This document shows positions 1-8,456 of a stretch of 41,664 bases of DNA, piece by piece. Every line of letters begins with the position of its first letter. Position 1 is the first letter of the stretch. Position numbers and translations under genes: made by a program. Location: contig NZ_FOLS01000019.1 in the NCBI RefSeq assembly GCF_900112375.1, forward strand, positions 1-41,664, given 5' to 3'. The notes under the pieces are model-generated. The model made no database searches. It was not told the origin of the DNA and saw nothing but the letters and a program-made list of their open reading frames with translations. This stretch comes from Pseudomonas citronellolis (GTDB taxonomy: Bacteria > Pseudomonadota > Gammaproteobacteria > Pseudomonadales > Pseudomonadaceae).

Positions 1-285
<285 letters not shown>

Positions 286-369
286 TCAGTGGATTTTCCA
301 CCTATCGAGGTGTCCGAGGAAATTGAACCACCACAAACACCATGCCCCACGTGAGCCCCCGACCCCCCC

Positions 370-1350
370 TCAAGGCTTCACCCCCTCCAGCAACCCCTCC
401 GCCCGGCGCTCCCCTTCGCCGCTGCCGTTCAGGTCCGTCCCCACCACGCTCAGCACCGCGTAGCCCTGGGTCAGCAGGAAGGCATCCTCCTTGCGCTGGC
501 GTTCGTTCGGCTCGCTCGGCCGCGCCAGGTTCACCCTTGCGCCGTCCTTGTCGCCCTGCACGGCGAAGACGATCGGCGACCAGTCACTGACCGGCGCGTA
601 GACCAGCCCGCGGACCTCGGCGGCCTGGCGCGCCGGGTAGTTGAGGTTCAGCCCCTGGCCCGCCGGCAGGCCCAGCAGGTTCAGCTTGCAGGCGGCCTTG
701 TCCTTGCCGCTGCTGCAGCGTTCGTGGGCGGCGCGGCCGCTGGCCAGGGCGCGGTCGAGCACGCGCACGGCGAGTTGGGCGCTGTCGGCCTGGGCGTCGA
801 GGGTGCGTTGCAGGGCGGCCTTCTGGTCGCGCTGCATCAGCTGCAGGTCGATGGCGGTGGACACGGCCAGGGCCGGCACGCCGCGGCGCATGGCCCAGAG
901 CGCGGCGTTGAGGGTGCCGGACAGCTGGATCAGCGGGCCGGCGTTGTCGCCGAAGTTGCTGCCGGAGACCACCAGGTCCGGCGGGTTGTCCTTGAGCAGC
1001 AGGTCGAGGCCGACGTTCACCGCGTCCACCGGGGTGCCGATGGCCATGTTCTTGCCCGCCGGCAGCGCGTAGCCGGCCGGGGCGCCGACGCAGTACTGGC
1101 GGTCGGCCAGGCGCTGGATGGCCAGGGCCTGGCCGGGCAGCACCACGCTGGCCGCGCCTATGCCGCTGTTGTCGGTGTCCGGCGCGACCAGGGTGACCTG
1201 GTGGCCGGCGGCGCTCAGCGCCTGGTAGACCGCGGCGATGCCCGGCGCGCGGCAGCCGTCGTCGTTGGTCAGGAGGATGTTCAGCGCGCTGGCGTTGCCG
1301 GCCAGGCCCAGGCCGGCGAGGGCGATGGCGGTGCGCAGGAGTGGTCGCAT
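370..1350 (-). CDS. Exported SurE-like 5'/3'-nucleotidase (survival protein E family)
   Basis: A 326-residue protein with an N-terminal signal peptide (MRPLLRTAIALAGLGLAGNA, cleavage after ASA near residue 22). It then runs directly into the SurE catalytic start LNILLTNDDG, with the metal-binding Asp-Asp pair. The second SurE signature, SGSNFGDNAGPLIQLSGTLN, and the following GVPALAVS are present. Cytosolic SurE proteins are about 250 residues and lack a leader, so this is a secreted relative with a longer C-terminus. The start at 1350 is preferred over an upstream ATG because GAGGAAAA sits just upstream. It follows the DUF1329 gene on the same strand after a terminator-like hairpin. The family dephosphorylates nucleoside monophosphates or other phosphoesters; the substrate here is unknown. 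Confidence 0.85.
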   Translation of the reverse strand: MRPLLRTAIALAGLGLAGNASALNILLTNDDGCRAPGIAAVYQALSAAGHQVTLVAPDTDNSGIGAASVVLPGQALAIQRLADRQYCVGAPAGYALPAGKNMAIGTPVDAVNVGLDLLLKDNPPDLVVSGSNFGDNAGPLIQLSGTLNAALWAMRRGVPALAVSTAIDLQLMQRDQKAALQRTLDAQADSAQLAVRVLDRALASGRAAHERCSSGKDKAACKLNLLGLPAGQGLNLNYPARQAAEVRGLVYAPVSDWSPIVFAVQGDKDGARVNLARPSEPNERQRKEDAFLLTQGYAVLSVVGTDLNGSGEGERRAEGLLEGVKP

Positions 1351-1380
1351 GGGGTTTTCCTCGTACAAAAGACCTTCTGC

Positions 1381-1417
1381 AAAAGACGAAGCCCGCGCGG
1401 TTGTCCGCGCGGGCTTC
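1381..1417 (-). terminator. Rho-independent terminator after the DUF1329 gene
   Basis: A 13-bp perfect stem (GAAGCCCGCGCGG, 1388-1400, paired with 1405-1417) has a four-base loop. On the minus strand it is followed by GTCTTTTG. It lies 10 bp beyond the DUF1329 stop and before the SurE start, so it should end or attenuate the DUF1302-DUF1329 transcript. Confidence 0.75.
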
Positions 1418-1426
1418 GGGGTGGCC

Positions 1427-2800
1427 TTACTGGCCGAGCTTACGCATGTTGGCGGCGGTGAAGTAGTTGTCGTCGTACTTGGCGGTGTTCAGTTGCGGCG
1501 GCTGTTGCTCGTTGGCCATGCGGTCGGCCAGGTAGGAGCCGGCGATCAGGTCGTGGAACAGCGCGACCCGCGCCTGGTTGACCTGGATGTCGTAGGCGTA
1601 GACCGAAGTCTGCATGTTGGTGCGCCACAGCTGGCCGCGGTTGTCGTAGTTGTCGGCCAGGGCGGCGGACCAACTGTCCTCGTCGAGGTACAGGGTGCGC
1701 TTGCCGTAGATGTGCCGCGCGCCGGGCTTGAGGGTCGCTTCCACCACCCACACCCGGTGCAGCTCGTAGCGCATGTAGTCCGGGTTGATGTGGTTGGGCG
1801 TGAGCAGCTGCGAGTACTTCACGCTCGGGTCGTCGAGCTTGTAGTTGTTGTACGGGATGTAGATTTCCTTCTTGCCGACCAGCTTCCACTCGTAGCGGTC
1901 CGGGGCGCCGTTGAACAGGCGGTCCTCGTCGATGGTGCGGAAGCCGCCGGCGCCGGTCGGGGTGTCGTAGCCGACGGTGGGCGCGCGGCGCACCCGGCGC
2001 GTGCCGGGCAGGTATTGCCAGCTCTGCCGCGGGCTGGCCACCGGGTCGAAGAACTCGTTGCCGCCGATGATCTCGCCCTTGGAGCGCACCGGCTTCAAGG
2101 TGGTGATCATGAAGTGGCTCATGATGCCGCCGTCATAGTTCTGCAGCGAGCCCTTGGGGTCGCACCAGGGCGCGAGGATCTGGTAGTGCACGGTCTGCAG
2201 CGCCTGGTTGCCGTTGGAGTAGATCACCGCCTGGTCGTACACCGCCTCCTCGCTGTTGGCGCGGGCCTGCAGGGCGTGGTTCCACATCAGCTCGTAGCCG
2301 TTCCGGGGGATGGGGAAGGGCGAGGCGCCGAAGGCGTTGCGCACGGCGTTGCCGCCTTCCACCAGCTCGGCGCTGGTGGCGTTGGCCTTGATGTTGGCCT
2401 CGACCTTCTCGTTCATGCGGAAGTCGCGGTGCGAGGGGTAGACGGGCATGCGGAAGGTCGCCGGGTAGCGCTTGAACAGCGCGCGCTCGCCATCGGTGAG
2501 GCGGCTGGCGTACTGCTCCATGTTCTGCGCGGTGATGACGAACAGCGGCTTCTCGTCGGCATAGGGATCGGCGTAGCGGTCGCCCGGCGTGTAGTTCACC
2601 TGCGGCGGCGCACCGCGCCACTTGCCGCTCCAGGCGGGGATGCTGCCGTCGGCGTTGCCGGCCTTTTCGGCGCCCATGGGCGTCAGGTCCTGGCCGAGGC
2701 GCGCGGCCTCTTCAGGGCTGACCTTGGCCTGCGCCTGGCCGCCCAGGCAGGCGAGCCCGGCGGACAGCAGCAGGGGTAGCAGATAGGGTTTGTGGTTCAT
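1427..2800 (-). CDS. DUF1329 family exported protein (outer-membrane-associated, LolB-like fold family)
   Basis: A 457-residue protein with a clear signal peptide (cleavage after GGQAQA near residue 25) followed by KVSPEEAARLGQDLTPMGAE. That segment, the GSIPAWSGKW motif and the later YASRLTDGERALFKRYP stretch are typical of DUF1329. DUF1329 genes are habitually paired with DUF1302 genes in pseudomonads and other degraders of hydrophobic compounds, as here (21 bp after the DUF1302 stop). The pair is thought to act at the cell envelope, perhaps moving hydrophobic substrate or lipid, but no reaction is established. GGAGGAG sits 8 bases before the ATG at 2800. It should be co-transcribed with the DUF1302 gene from the promoter carrying the shared 18-bp element at 4542. 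Confidence 0.85.
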   Translation of the reverse strand: MNHKPYLLPLLLSAGLACLGGQAQAKVSPEEAARLGQDLTPMGAEKAGNADGSIPAWSGKWRGAPPQVNYTPGDRYADPYADEKPLFVITAQNMEQYASRLTDGERALFKRYPATFRMPVYPSHRDFRMNEKVEANIKANATSAELVEGGNAVRNAFGASPFPIPRNGYELMWNHALQARANSEEAVYDQAVIYSNGNQALQTVHYQILAPWCDPKGSLQNYDGGIMSHFMITTLKPVRSKGEIIGGNEFFDPVASPRQSWQYLPGTRRVRRAPTVGYDTPTGAGGFRTIDEDRLFNGAPDRYEWKLVGKKEIYIPYNNYKLDDPSVKYSQLLTPNHINPDYMRYELHRVWVVEATLKPGARHIYGKRTLYLDEDSWSAALADNYDNRGQLWRTNMQTSVYAYDIQVNQARVALFHDLIAGSYLADRMANEQQPPQLNTAKYDDNYFTAANMRKLGQ

Positions 2801-2821
2801 GGTCTGGCTCCTCCGGCTGGG

Positions 2822-4444
2822 TCAGAAGCTGTATTTCGCGGTGAGCGAAAGGTTGTCGCGGTCCGCCAGCGTGGTTTCGCTCGGGTTGCCGAGGAACATG
2901 TTGTAGCGGGCTTCGAGGGTGAAGTTGTTCAGGTAGCGCCAGGTGGTGCCGACGGCGAAGCGGTCGTCGCCTTCGCCCATGCCGAAGCTGCCGGGCATGG
3001 ACGAGTTGCCGTTGACCGCCTGGCTGAAGACGATCGGCACGCTCAGGTCCCAGCCGTTGAACACGTTGTTGTAGTCCAGCGACACGCTGAGGGTGTAGCC
3101 CCAGGCGGAGCGGTCGTAGTAGAGCTTGTCGGTGTTGGGCGTGGTGATCGGCACGATGCCGCCGGCGGTGGGCACGAAGACGTTGAAGCTGGGCGTCTTG
3201 TCGTTGTCCATCACGCGGTTGTAGCCGACCTCGCCGGTGAGGGTGGTGTTGTCGGCGAAGGGCAGGGTGCCGTAGGAGTGGATGAATGACACCAGCGCCT
3301 GGGCCACCTTGGCGCGCACCGGTTGCGGCGTCAGGCCGGTGTCGACCAGCACCGGCTGGCCGTCGCGGTAGCTGATCTCGCCGCTGACGTTGGTGTCGCC
3401 GAGCATGCTGGAGAAGCTGGCGCCGTACAGGTGGATGTCGTCGTAGAAGCGCGCGCGGTAGGCGCCGGTGTTCCAGTCGGTGAGGAAGTCCAGCTGCGGG
3501 CTGTGGTCGCTGAAGCGCAGGTAGTACAGGCCGAACTCGGTGTTGTTCAGCTGCTCCACCGTGTAGGTCAGGGCCGCGCCGTACTGGCCGCCGTTGCCGG
3601 GGGTGTCGTCGCCCAGGCGGCGCTGCTGGCCGGTGGAGTCGTTGAAGCCGCCCTCGTCGATGTAGTCGGTGGTGGAGAAGAAGTGCCCGACCGGGGTCAG
3701 CTCGTTGCGCTTCCACTGGTACTGGTAGTACAGCTGCAGGCCGAGGTCGTCGGTCAGGCCGTACTGGGCGAACACCTGGCCCACCGGCAGGAACAGCTCC
3801 TTGATCTCGATGCCCGGGGTGTTGGCCTTGGTGGCGTCCACCGGGCTCATCGCCCCGGAGATGCCGAAGCCGTTGAACAGGCTCTCGCCCCAGGCCACCA
3901 CCTGGTTGCCCACCCGCGCGTTGAGGGTGTGGCCGCTCAGGTTCCAGGTGCCGTAGGCGTAGGTGTCGAGCAGGCGCAGGTCGTCGCCGGCCTGGTCGCG
4001 GGTGTCGCCGGAGAACTCGTCGGGCTTGGAGCAGCGGCCGCCGGCGAAGCAGTTGGAGGTGCCGGTGTCGTTGTCGTTGCCGCGGTGGTAGACGTCGTCG
4101 TAGAAGCCGGTGGCGCGGACGAACAGGCCGTAGTCGTCACGGAAGCGGAAGTCGGCCTCGGTGAGGAAGCTGGCGCGGTTGTTGATGAGGCTGCCGCGGT
4201 CGAAGGCGTTGTCGCCGTCGTCGCCGTTGGCGATGGCCGGGTTGGCGCCGCCGTTGGACAGCGCGTGGGCACGCTTCTCGGTACGCCAGGCCAGGCTGTA
4301 GCTGACGGTGGTGTCCCAGTTGACCTTGAGGTCATCGTTGAGCTGGTACGACAGCGCCTGCGCCTGGCCGGCCAGGAACAGGCCGGTGGCGCTGATCGCG
4401 AGGGCAAGGGGCAACGGCTGGAAGGCGTTTCTTATTCTTGTCAT
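2822..4444 (-). CDS. DUF1302 family outer-membrane beta-barrel protein
   Basis: A 540-residue protein. The leader (MTRIRNAFQPLPLALAISAT, ending AGQAQA near residue 31) is a signal peptide. The mature part begins LSYQLNDDLKVNWDTTVSYS, which is the DUF1302 hallmark. Alternating aromatic beta-strand segments follow, and the protein ends in ...LSLTAKYSF, a C-terminal Phe as in outer-membrane barrels. The start at 4444 is chosen over the ATG at 4468 because GAGGAC precedes it and it begins the signal peptide. It heads the minus operon with DUF1329. An exact-type copy of the regulatory element lies about 100 bp upstream, tying it to the steroid regulon. Uptake of steroid across the outer membrane is my inference. 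Confidence 0.85.
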   Translation of the reverse strand: MTRIRNAFQPLPLALAISATGLFLAGQAQALSYQLNDDLKVNWDTTVSYSLAWRTEKRAHALSNGGANPAIANGDDGDNAFDRGSLINNRASFLTEADFRFRDDYGLFVRATGFYDDVYHRGNDNDTGTSNCFAGGRCSKPDEFSGDTRDQAGDDLRLLDTYAYGTWNLSGHTLNARVGNQVVAWGESLFNGFGISGAMSPVDATKANTPGIEIKELFLPVGQVFAQYGLTDDLGLQLYYQYQWKRNELTPVGHFFSTTDYIDEGGFNDSTGQQRRLGDDTPGNGGQYGAALTYTVEQLNNTEFGLYYLRFSDHSPQLDFLTDWNTGAYRARFYDDIHLYGASFSSMLGDTNVSGEISYRDGQPVLVDTGLTPQPVRAKVAQALVSFIHSYGTLPFADNTTLTGEVGYNRVMDNDKTPSFNVFVPTAGGIVPITTPNTDKLYYDRSAWGYTLSVSLDYNNVFNGWDLSVPIVFSQAVNGNSSMPGSFGMGEGDDRFAVGTTWRYLNNFTLEARYNMFLGNPSETTLADRDNLSLTAKYSF

Positions 4445-4541
4445 CTCGTCCTCTGCTCGGGCAGGCACGTCCGGCCAGGCCCGGGAACTGTGTTGGCGGG
4501 AGGGTGGCGGGGCTGACTATGTGGTCACCCGGCCGCGCCAA

Positions 4542-4559
4542 CATCGTCCGAAGGGACTA
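4542..4559 (-). promoter_or_regulatory. Steroid-regulon element, site A, for DUF1302-DUF1329
   Basis: The minus strand reads TAGTCCCTTCGGACGATG, 17 of 18 positions identical to the window consensus. A -10-like hexamer, CATAGT (4521-4516), begins exactly 38 bp after the first base of the element. The start codon at 4444 is about 100 bp away. It is arranged back-to-back with site B, 33 bp to the right. Confidence 0.75.
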
Positions 4560-4592
4560 AGCCGGCGGGACGTGGGCGGGCCGCTCTGGCGC

Positions 4593-4610
4593 TAGTCCCA
4601 TCGGACGATG
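4593..4610 (+). promoter_or_regulatory. Steroid-regulon element, site B, for kstD-SDR
   Basis: TAGTCCCATCGGACGATG, the consensus form. The core is an inverted repeat GTCC-N4-GGAC. A -10-like AAGAAT lies at 4632-4637, 39 bp after the first base. The KstD start is at 4687. Divergent with site A. Confidence 0.8.
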
Positions 4611-4686
4611 ACCGGCCCCGCGGGCTGCGCGAAGAATCGGCGCTCGAGCGTGGGCGTGGCCCACGCCAGCTCCCGGAGAAAAGCGC

Positions 4687-6444
4687 ATGAACGCAAGGGC
4701 GAGCGGCCAGCGGAGCCGCGAGTGGGACCATGAATGCGACGTCCTGGTGGTGGGCAGCGGCGCCGGCGGCATGACCGCCGCGCTGCGTGCCCGCGACCTG
4801 GGCCTGGACGTGTTGCTGGTGGAAAAGAGCGACCGCTACGGCGGCACTTCGGCGGTGTCCGGCGGCGGTATCTGGATACCCTGCAACCACCGCATCGCCG
4901 CCCTTGGCGGCCAGGATTCGGCGCAGGAAGCGGTGCGCTACATCCGCACGGTCAGCCAGAACGCAGTGGACGACGGCCGCGTCGAGGCCTACGTCGAGCA
5001 CGGCCGGCGCATGGTCGAATACCTGGAGGCCAACAGCCGGGTGCGCTTCGAGGCGCAACCGGAATACGCCGACTACTACCCCGAGGTGGCCGGCGGCAAG
5101 CCGGGCTTCCGCTCCATGGACCCGCTGCCGTTCGACGCCCGCGAGCTGGGCGATGAATTCGTCCGCCTGCGCGCGCCCTCGCCGGGCACCCTGATGATGG
5201 GGCGCATTGGCATGACCATGAAGGAAGCGCGGGTGCTGCTGTGCCGCGGCCCCGGCTGGGTCGGCCTGACCCTGCGCATCCTCTGGCGCTACTGGCGCGA
5301 CCTGGGCGGGCGCCTGCGTTCGCCGCGCGACCGCTTCCTCACCCTGGGCAACGCCCTGGTCGCCGCGCTGCGCCGTTCGCTGCTCGACCGCCGGGTACCG
5401 CTGTGGCTGGACACCTCGCTGCAGGCGCTGGTGGAGGAGGGCGGTCGTGTGACTGGCGCCGAACTGCTGCGTGAGGGCCGCACCTTGCGCGTCCACGCAA
5501 GACAGGGTGTGGTGATCGCCGCCGGCGGCTTCGAGCGCAACCAGGCGATGCGCAGCCAGTACCACCCGCAACCGTCGCAGGCGCAATGGAGCGCCACCCC
5601 GCCGTACAACAGCGGCGACGGCATCCGCGCCGGCCAGGTGCTGGGCGCGGCCACCGCGCTGATGGAGCACAGCTGGTGGGCGCCGACCACCCGCGTCGAG
5701 GGCGAGGAGAAGCAGCGCGCGCTGTTCGTCGAACGCACCCTGCCGGGCTGCGTGCTGGTGGACTCCGCCGGCCAGCGCTTCGTCAACGAGGCCGCGCCCT
5801 ACACCGACATCGTCTACGCCATGTACGCCCACGACAGCGAGCAGGCGCGCAGCGTGCCCTGCTGGATGGTGTTCGACGCCGAATTCCGCCGCAAATACCC
5901 CTGCGGCGCGCTGCTGCCCGGCTACGCGCAGCCCGACAACCGCGTGCCGAAGCACCTGCGCAGTTACTACCACAAGGCCGACAGCATCGAGCAACTGGCC
6001 GCGCTGATCGGCGTGGACGGCGCCGGCCTCGCGCGCACCCTGGAGCGTTTCAACCGCTACGCGGTGCTGGGCCAGGACCCGGACTTCCACAAGGGCGAGT
6101 CGCTGTTCGACCGCTACTACGGCGATCCCCACGTGCTGCCCAACCCCTGCCTGGCGCCGCTGCTGAAGGCACCGTTCTACGCGGTGAAGGTCGATGCCGG
6201 CGACATCGGCACCAAGGGCGGCCTGCTCACCGACGTGTACGCCCGCGTGCTGCGCGAGGACGGCAGCGCCATCGACGGCCTCTACGCCATCGGCAACTCC
6301 GCCGCCTCGGTGATGGGCGCGACCTATCCCGGCGCCGGCTCCACCCTCGGCCCGGCGATGACCTTCGGCTTCCTCGCCGCCGAACACATCCAGCAGCGGG
6401 CCGGGCAGGCCCGCGCCAGCAAGGAGGCACAGCACAATGCCTGA
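4687..6444 (+). CDS. kstD: 3-ketosteroid-delta1-dehydrogenase-like FAD enzyme (KstD family)
   Basis: A 585-residue flavoprotein. The N-terminal dinucleotide-binding segment DVLVVGSGAGGMTAALRARD (about residues 18-37) is followed by GGTSAVSGGGIWIPCN, the KstD-type FAD loop. Near the C-terminus GNSAASVMGATYPGAGSTLG contains Tyr about 547 and Gly about 551, matching the Tyr and Gly that bind the steroid C3 carbonyl in characterised KstD enzymes. The family introduces the C1-C2 double bond of ring A of 3-ketosteroids, transferring electrons to FAD. Length fits the family (510-570) with a slight N-terminal extension. The start at 4687 has GGAGA upstream. It is first in a two-gene operon, overlapping the SDR by 8 bp, and is preceded by site B. 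Which steroid it prefers is not visible. Confidence 0.85.
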   Translation: MNARASGQRSREWDHECDVLVVGSGAGGMTAALRARDLGLDVLLVEKSDRYGGTSAVSGGGIWIPCNHRIAALGGQDSAQEAVRYIRTVSQNAVDDGRVEAYVEHGRRMVEYLEANSRVRFEAQPEYADYYPEVAGGKPGFRSMDPLPFDARELGDEFVRLRAPSPGTLMMGRIGMTMKEARVLLCRGPGWVGLTLRILWRYWRDLGGRLRSPRDRFLTLGNALVAALRRSLLDRRVPLWLDTSLQALVEEGGRVTGAELLREGRTLRVHARQGVVIAAGGFERNQAMRSQYHPQPSQAQWSATPPYNSGDGIRAGQVLGAATALMEHSWWAPTTRVEGEEKQRALFVERTLPGCVLVDSAGQRFVNEAAPYTDIVYAMYAHDSEQARSVPCWMVFDAEFRRKYPCGALLPGYAQPDNRVPKHLRSYYHKADSIEQLAALIGVDGAGLARTLERFNRYAVLGQDPDFHKGESLFDRYYGDPHVLPNPCLAPLLKAPFYAVKVDAGDIGTKGGLLTDVYARVLREDGSAIDGLYAIGNSAASVMGATYPGAGSTLGPAMTFGFLAAEHIQQRAGQARASKEAQHNA

Positions 6445-7315
6445 TCAGACTCCCCGCATCGCCCTGGTCACCGGCGCCAGCCGTGGCGTCGGCAAGGGCA
6501 TCGCCGAGGCCCTCGGCGCCGCCGGCATGACCGTCTACGTCAGCGGCCGCTCGCTGCAGTCCGGCGGCGCCACCCTGCGCGGCCAGGTGATGCACGGCAG
6601 CATCCACGAGACCGCCGAAGCCATCGACGCGGCCGGCGGCAAGGGCATCGCCGTGCAGTGCGACCACGCCGACGACGCCCAGGTGCGCGCGCTGTTCCAG
6701 CGCATCGAGGCCGAGCAGGGGCACCTGGACCTGTTGGTGAACAACGTCGCCTTCATCCACGAGCAACTGATCGACCCGGGCCCGTTCTGGGAGAAGCCGC
6801 TGGACCTGGTGGACATCCTCGACGTCGGCCTGCGTTCGGCCTACGTCGCCAGCTACCACGCCGCGCCGCTGCTGCTGAAGGCGCCCGGGGCGCTGGTGGC
6901 CTTCGTCTCCTCGTTCGGCGCCGGCTGCTACATGCACGGCCCGGCCTACGGCGCGCAGAAGGCCGGGGTGGACAAGCTGGCGGCGGACATGGCCATCGAC
7001 TTCGAGCACAGCCGGGTGGCGACGGTCTCCCTGTGGCTGGGCCCGCAACTGACCGAACGCACCGCCATCGCCGGCCAGGCCCGCGCCGAGCAGTACGAGG
7101 CCTTCCTGGCCATGGCCGAGACGCCGCAGTTCAATGGGCGGATCATCCAGGCGTTGCTGGATGATCCTGAGCTGATGAAGCTGTCCGGGCAGACGCTGGT
7201 CAGTGCAGAGCTGGCGTTGCGTTATGGCATCCGCGAGGCCGATGGCCGCCAGCCGCCGTCGTGGCGCGAGCAACTGGGGGCGCCGCGGGTGCAGCATCCG
7301 GCCAGGGTGGTTTGA
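6437..7315 (+). CDS. Short-chain dehydrogenase/reductase (steroid-cluster SDR)
   Basis: A 292-residue SDR. The cofactor loop is TGASRGVG near residues 13-20, NNVAF replaces the usual NNAG, and the catalytic set is Ser in FVSSFG with YGAQK. It is longer than the classical 250-residue SDR and resembles the DHRS1-like branch. It overlaps the end of kstD (start inside its last codons) with AAGGAGG upstream, so the two are translationally coupled. The likely role is oxidation or reduction of a steroid hydroxyl or ketone; the position on the steroid is not determinable. The repeat-rich gap follows it. Confidence 0.8.
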   Translation: MPDQTPRIALVTGASRGVGKGIAEALGAAGMTVYVSGRSLQSGGATLRGQVMHGSIHETAEAIDAAGGKGIAVQCDHADDAQVRALFQRIEAEQGHLDLLVNNVAFIHEQLIDPGPFWEKPLDLVDILDVGLRSAYVASYHAAPLLLKAPGALVAFVSSFGAGCYMHGPAYGAQKAGVDKLAADMAIDFEHSRVATVSLWLGPQLTERTAIAGQARAEQYEAFLAMAETPQFNGRIIQALLDDPELMKLSGQTLVSAELALRYGIREADGRQPPSWREQLGAPRVQHPARVV

Positions 7316-7374
7316 AGGGGATTGGGAGCGAATGGAGTTACCTGGTGGCTGCTGTGTTTTGGGTTGACTCCGTT

Positions 7375-7410
7375 CCCTCTCCCCAACCCTCTCCCTGAAG
7401 GGAGAGGGGG
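7375..7410. repeat. CCCTCTCCC palindromic intergenic repeat
   Basis: A dispersed repeat of the form CCCTCTCCCCAACCCTCTCCCTGAAGG continues into GAGAGGGGG. The inner palindrome CCTCTCCCT-GA-AGGGAGAGG is at 7388-7407. Related copies are at 19101-19150 and 19238-19272. There is no T-tract, so I do not call it a terminator. A half copy of the CATTCCCGCGAACGCGG repeat follows at about 7455-7487. The gap 7316-7634 holds these repeats and the GTAGGG unit, and no gene. Confidence 0.7.
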
Positions 7411-7487
7411 CTGTCCTGAGCGGTCAGGAGGACAGGCACCATCCTGACACCCCGTCATTCCCGCGAACGCGGAAACCGTAGGGCGTA

Positions 7488-7638
7488 CAACCGTTCGCGG
7501 TTGTACGCCGTTACACCCATCTCACCGGCTACGCCATGGTCGAGCCTGGGAGAATGCCGGGTCACGCCAAGCCCGGAATCGAGTGGGCCGGCAGCCAAGG
7601 TCAAACGGCGTACAACCGCGAACGGTTGTACGCCCTAC
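7488..7638. repeat. GTAGGGCGTA-ended repeat unit, copy 1
   Basis: This 151-bp unit starts GTAGGGCGTACAACCG and ends CGGTTGTACGCCCTAC, so its termini are inverted repeats of each other. Each end is itself a hairpin. The inner sequence differs from the copies at 26988 and 27166. The right end overlaps the stop codon of the Mut7-C gene: that TAG (7637-7635 on the minus strand) is part of GTAGGG. Confidence 0.85.
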
Positions 7639-8378
7639 GATTCCTGCAACAACGGCTCCAGCAGCGCTTGCATGCTGCGCCAGTGCGAGCCTTCCCAGAA
7701 CACCCGCTGGCATTGGTCGCAGGCCAGGAAGCGGCTATGCCGCTCGGCTACTTTCGCCGGCACCTTCGGCCGCGCCTGCTCGGCCGGCAGCTCGCGCAGG
7801 GGATGGTTACAGCGCAGGCACAGGCTGAACGGCCGCGCGCTGCGCGCCAGGTCCAGCCGTTCGAAGAGTTCGCCCAGTTGCTCCCTCGGCTTGCGCGCGT
7901 GCAGGTAGCAGCCACGGCTGATGATCCGCCGCTTGAGTAGTTCGCGGTCGCGGGTGAGCACGATGCGGCCCTGGTGCGCGCCTATCTCGGCGATTTCGCC
8001 GTCGTCGAAGGCGTTGTGGTAGAGGGTGTCGAAGCCGCTCATGCGCAGCAGCGCCGCCAGGCCGCCCAGGTGTGCGTCGGCGACGAAGCGCAGCACCCGC
8101 AGCGGCCGGGCGCGCACGCGCAGCAACGGGCTGATGTCCAGGCGCTCGAACACCGGGTACACCGCCACGCGGTCGCCGTCGAGCAGGGTGCGCTCGAAGC
8201 CCACCGACTCGCCGTTGAGCAGCACCAGCTCGACCTCGGTGTGCGGCACGCCCAGGGCCTCGATCATGTGCTTGACCGTGGCCGCCGGCGGGCAGGCGCA
8301 AGCGAACTCGCGCCGGCGGCGGTCGGCGGGGAGGAAGTCGTTTAGCTCTTCGTAGAAGCGGAAGGTGGCGTGGGTCAT
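7635..8378 (-). CDS. Mut7-C domain RNase-like protein with N-terminal ubiquitin-like domain
   Basis: A 247-residue protein. Residues 1-80 (ATFRFYEELNDFLPADRRRR, then NGESVGFERTLLDGDRVAVY) match the Mut7-C ubiquitin-like domain, related to ThiS/MoaD folds. The C-terminal part begins VADAHLGGLAALLRMSGFDT with PIN-type acidic residues (VADAHL, DDGEIAE, LTRDRELL). It ends in a zinc ribbon with CLRCN and CDQCQ pairs. The family is predicted to be an RNase; no substrate is known. The gene stands alone between repeats and has no copy of the steroid element, so it is probably a background gene. Its stop codon comes from the adjacent repeat. Confidence 0.85.
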   Translation of the reverse strand: MTHATFRFYEELNDFLPADRRRREFACACPPAATVKHMIEALGVPHTEVELVLLNGESVGFERTLLDGDRVAVYPVFERLDISPLLRVRARPLRVLRFVADAHLGGLAALLRMSGFDTLYHNAFDDGEIAEIGAHQGRIVLTRDRELLKRRIISRGCYLHARKPREQLGELFERLDLARSARPFSLCLRCNHPLRELPAEQARPKVPAKVAERHSRFLACDQCQRVFWEGSHWRSMQALLEPLLQES

Positions 8379-8410
8379 GCCGGAGAGTATGGCAGGCCGC
8401 CGGAAGAAGG

Positions 8411-8431
8411 ACGGGCCTCATGGAGGCCCGT
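8411..8431 (-). terminator. Hairpin terminator after the luciferase-like gene
   Basis: A perfect 9-bp stem ACGGGCCTC / GAGGCCCGT with an ATG loop, 26 bp past the stop of the flavin monooxygenase. On the minus strand it is followed by the weak pyrimidine run CCTTCTTCC. It separates that gene from the Mut7-C gene. Confidence 0.6.
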
Positions 8432-8456
8432 CGAAGGGGAACGATGCCCTTGGCGG

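Noticed and set aside
4525..6435. Long minus-strand open frame of 636 codons opposite kstD
   Set aside because: It is the low-stop shadow of a high-GC gene; its composition (Ala/Gly/Arg/Val/His rich) has no recognisable domain, and kstD has motifs and a ribosome site.
7375..7410. CCCTCTCCC hairpin as a rho-independent terminator of kstD-SDR
   Set aside because: There is no run of T on either strand, and the same sequence recurs as a dispersed repeat.
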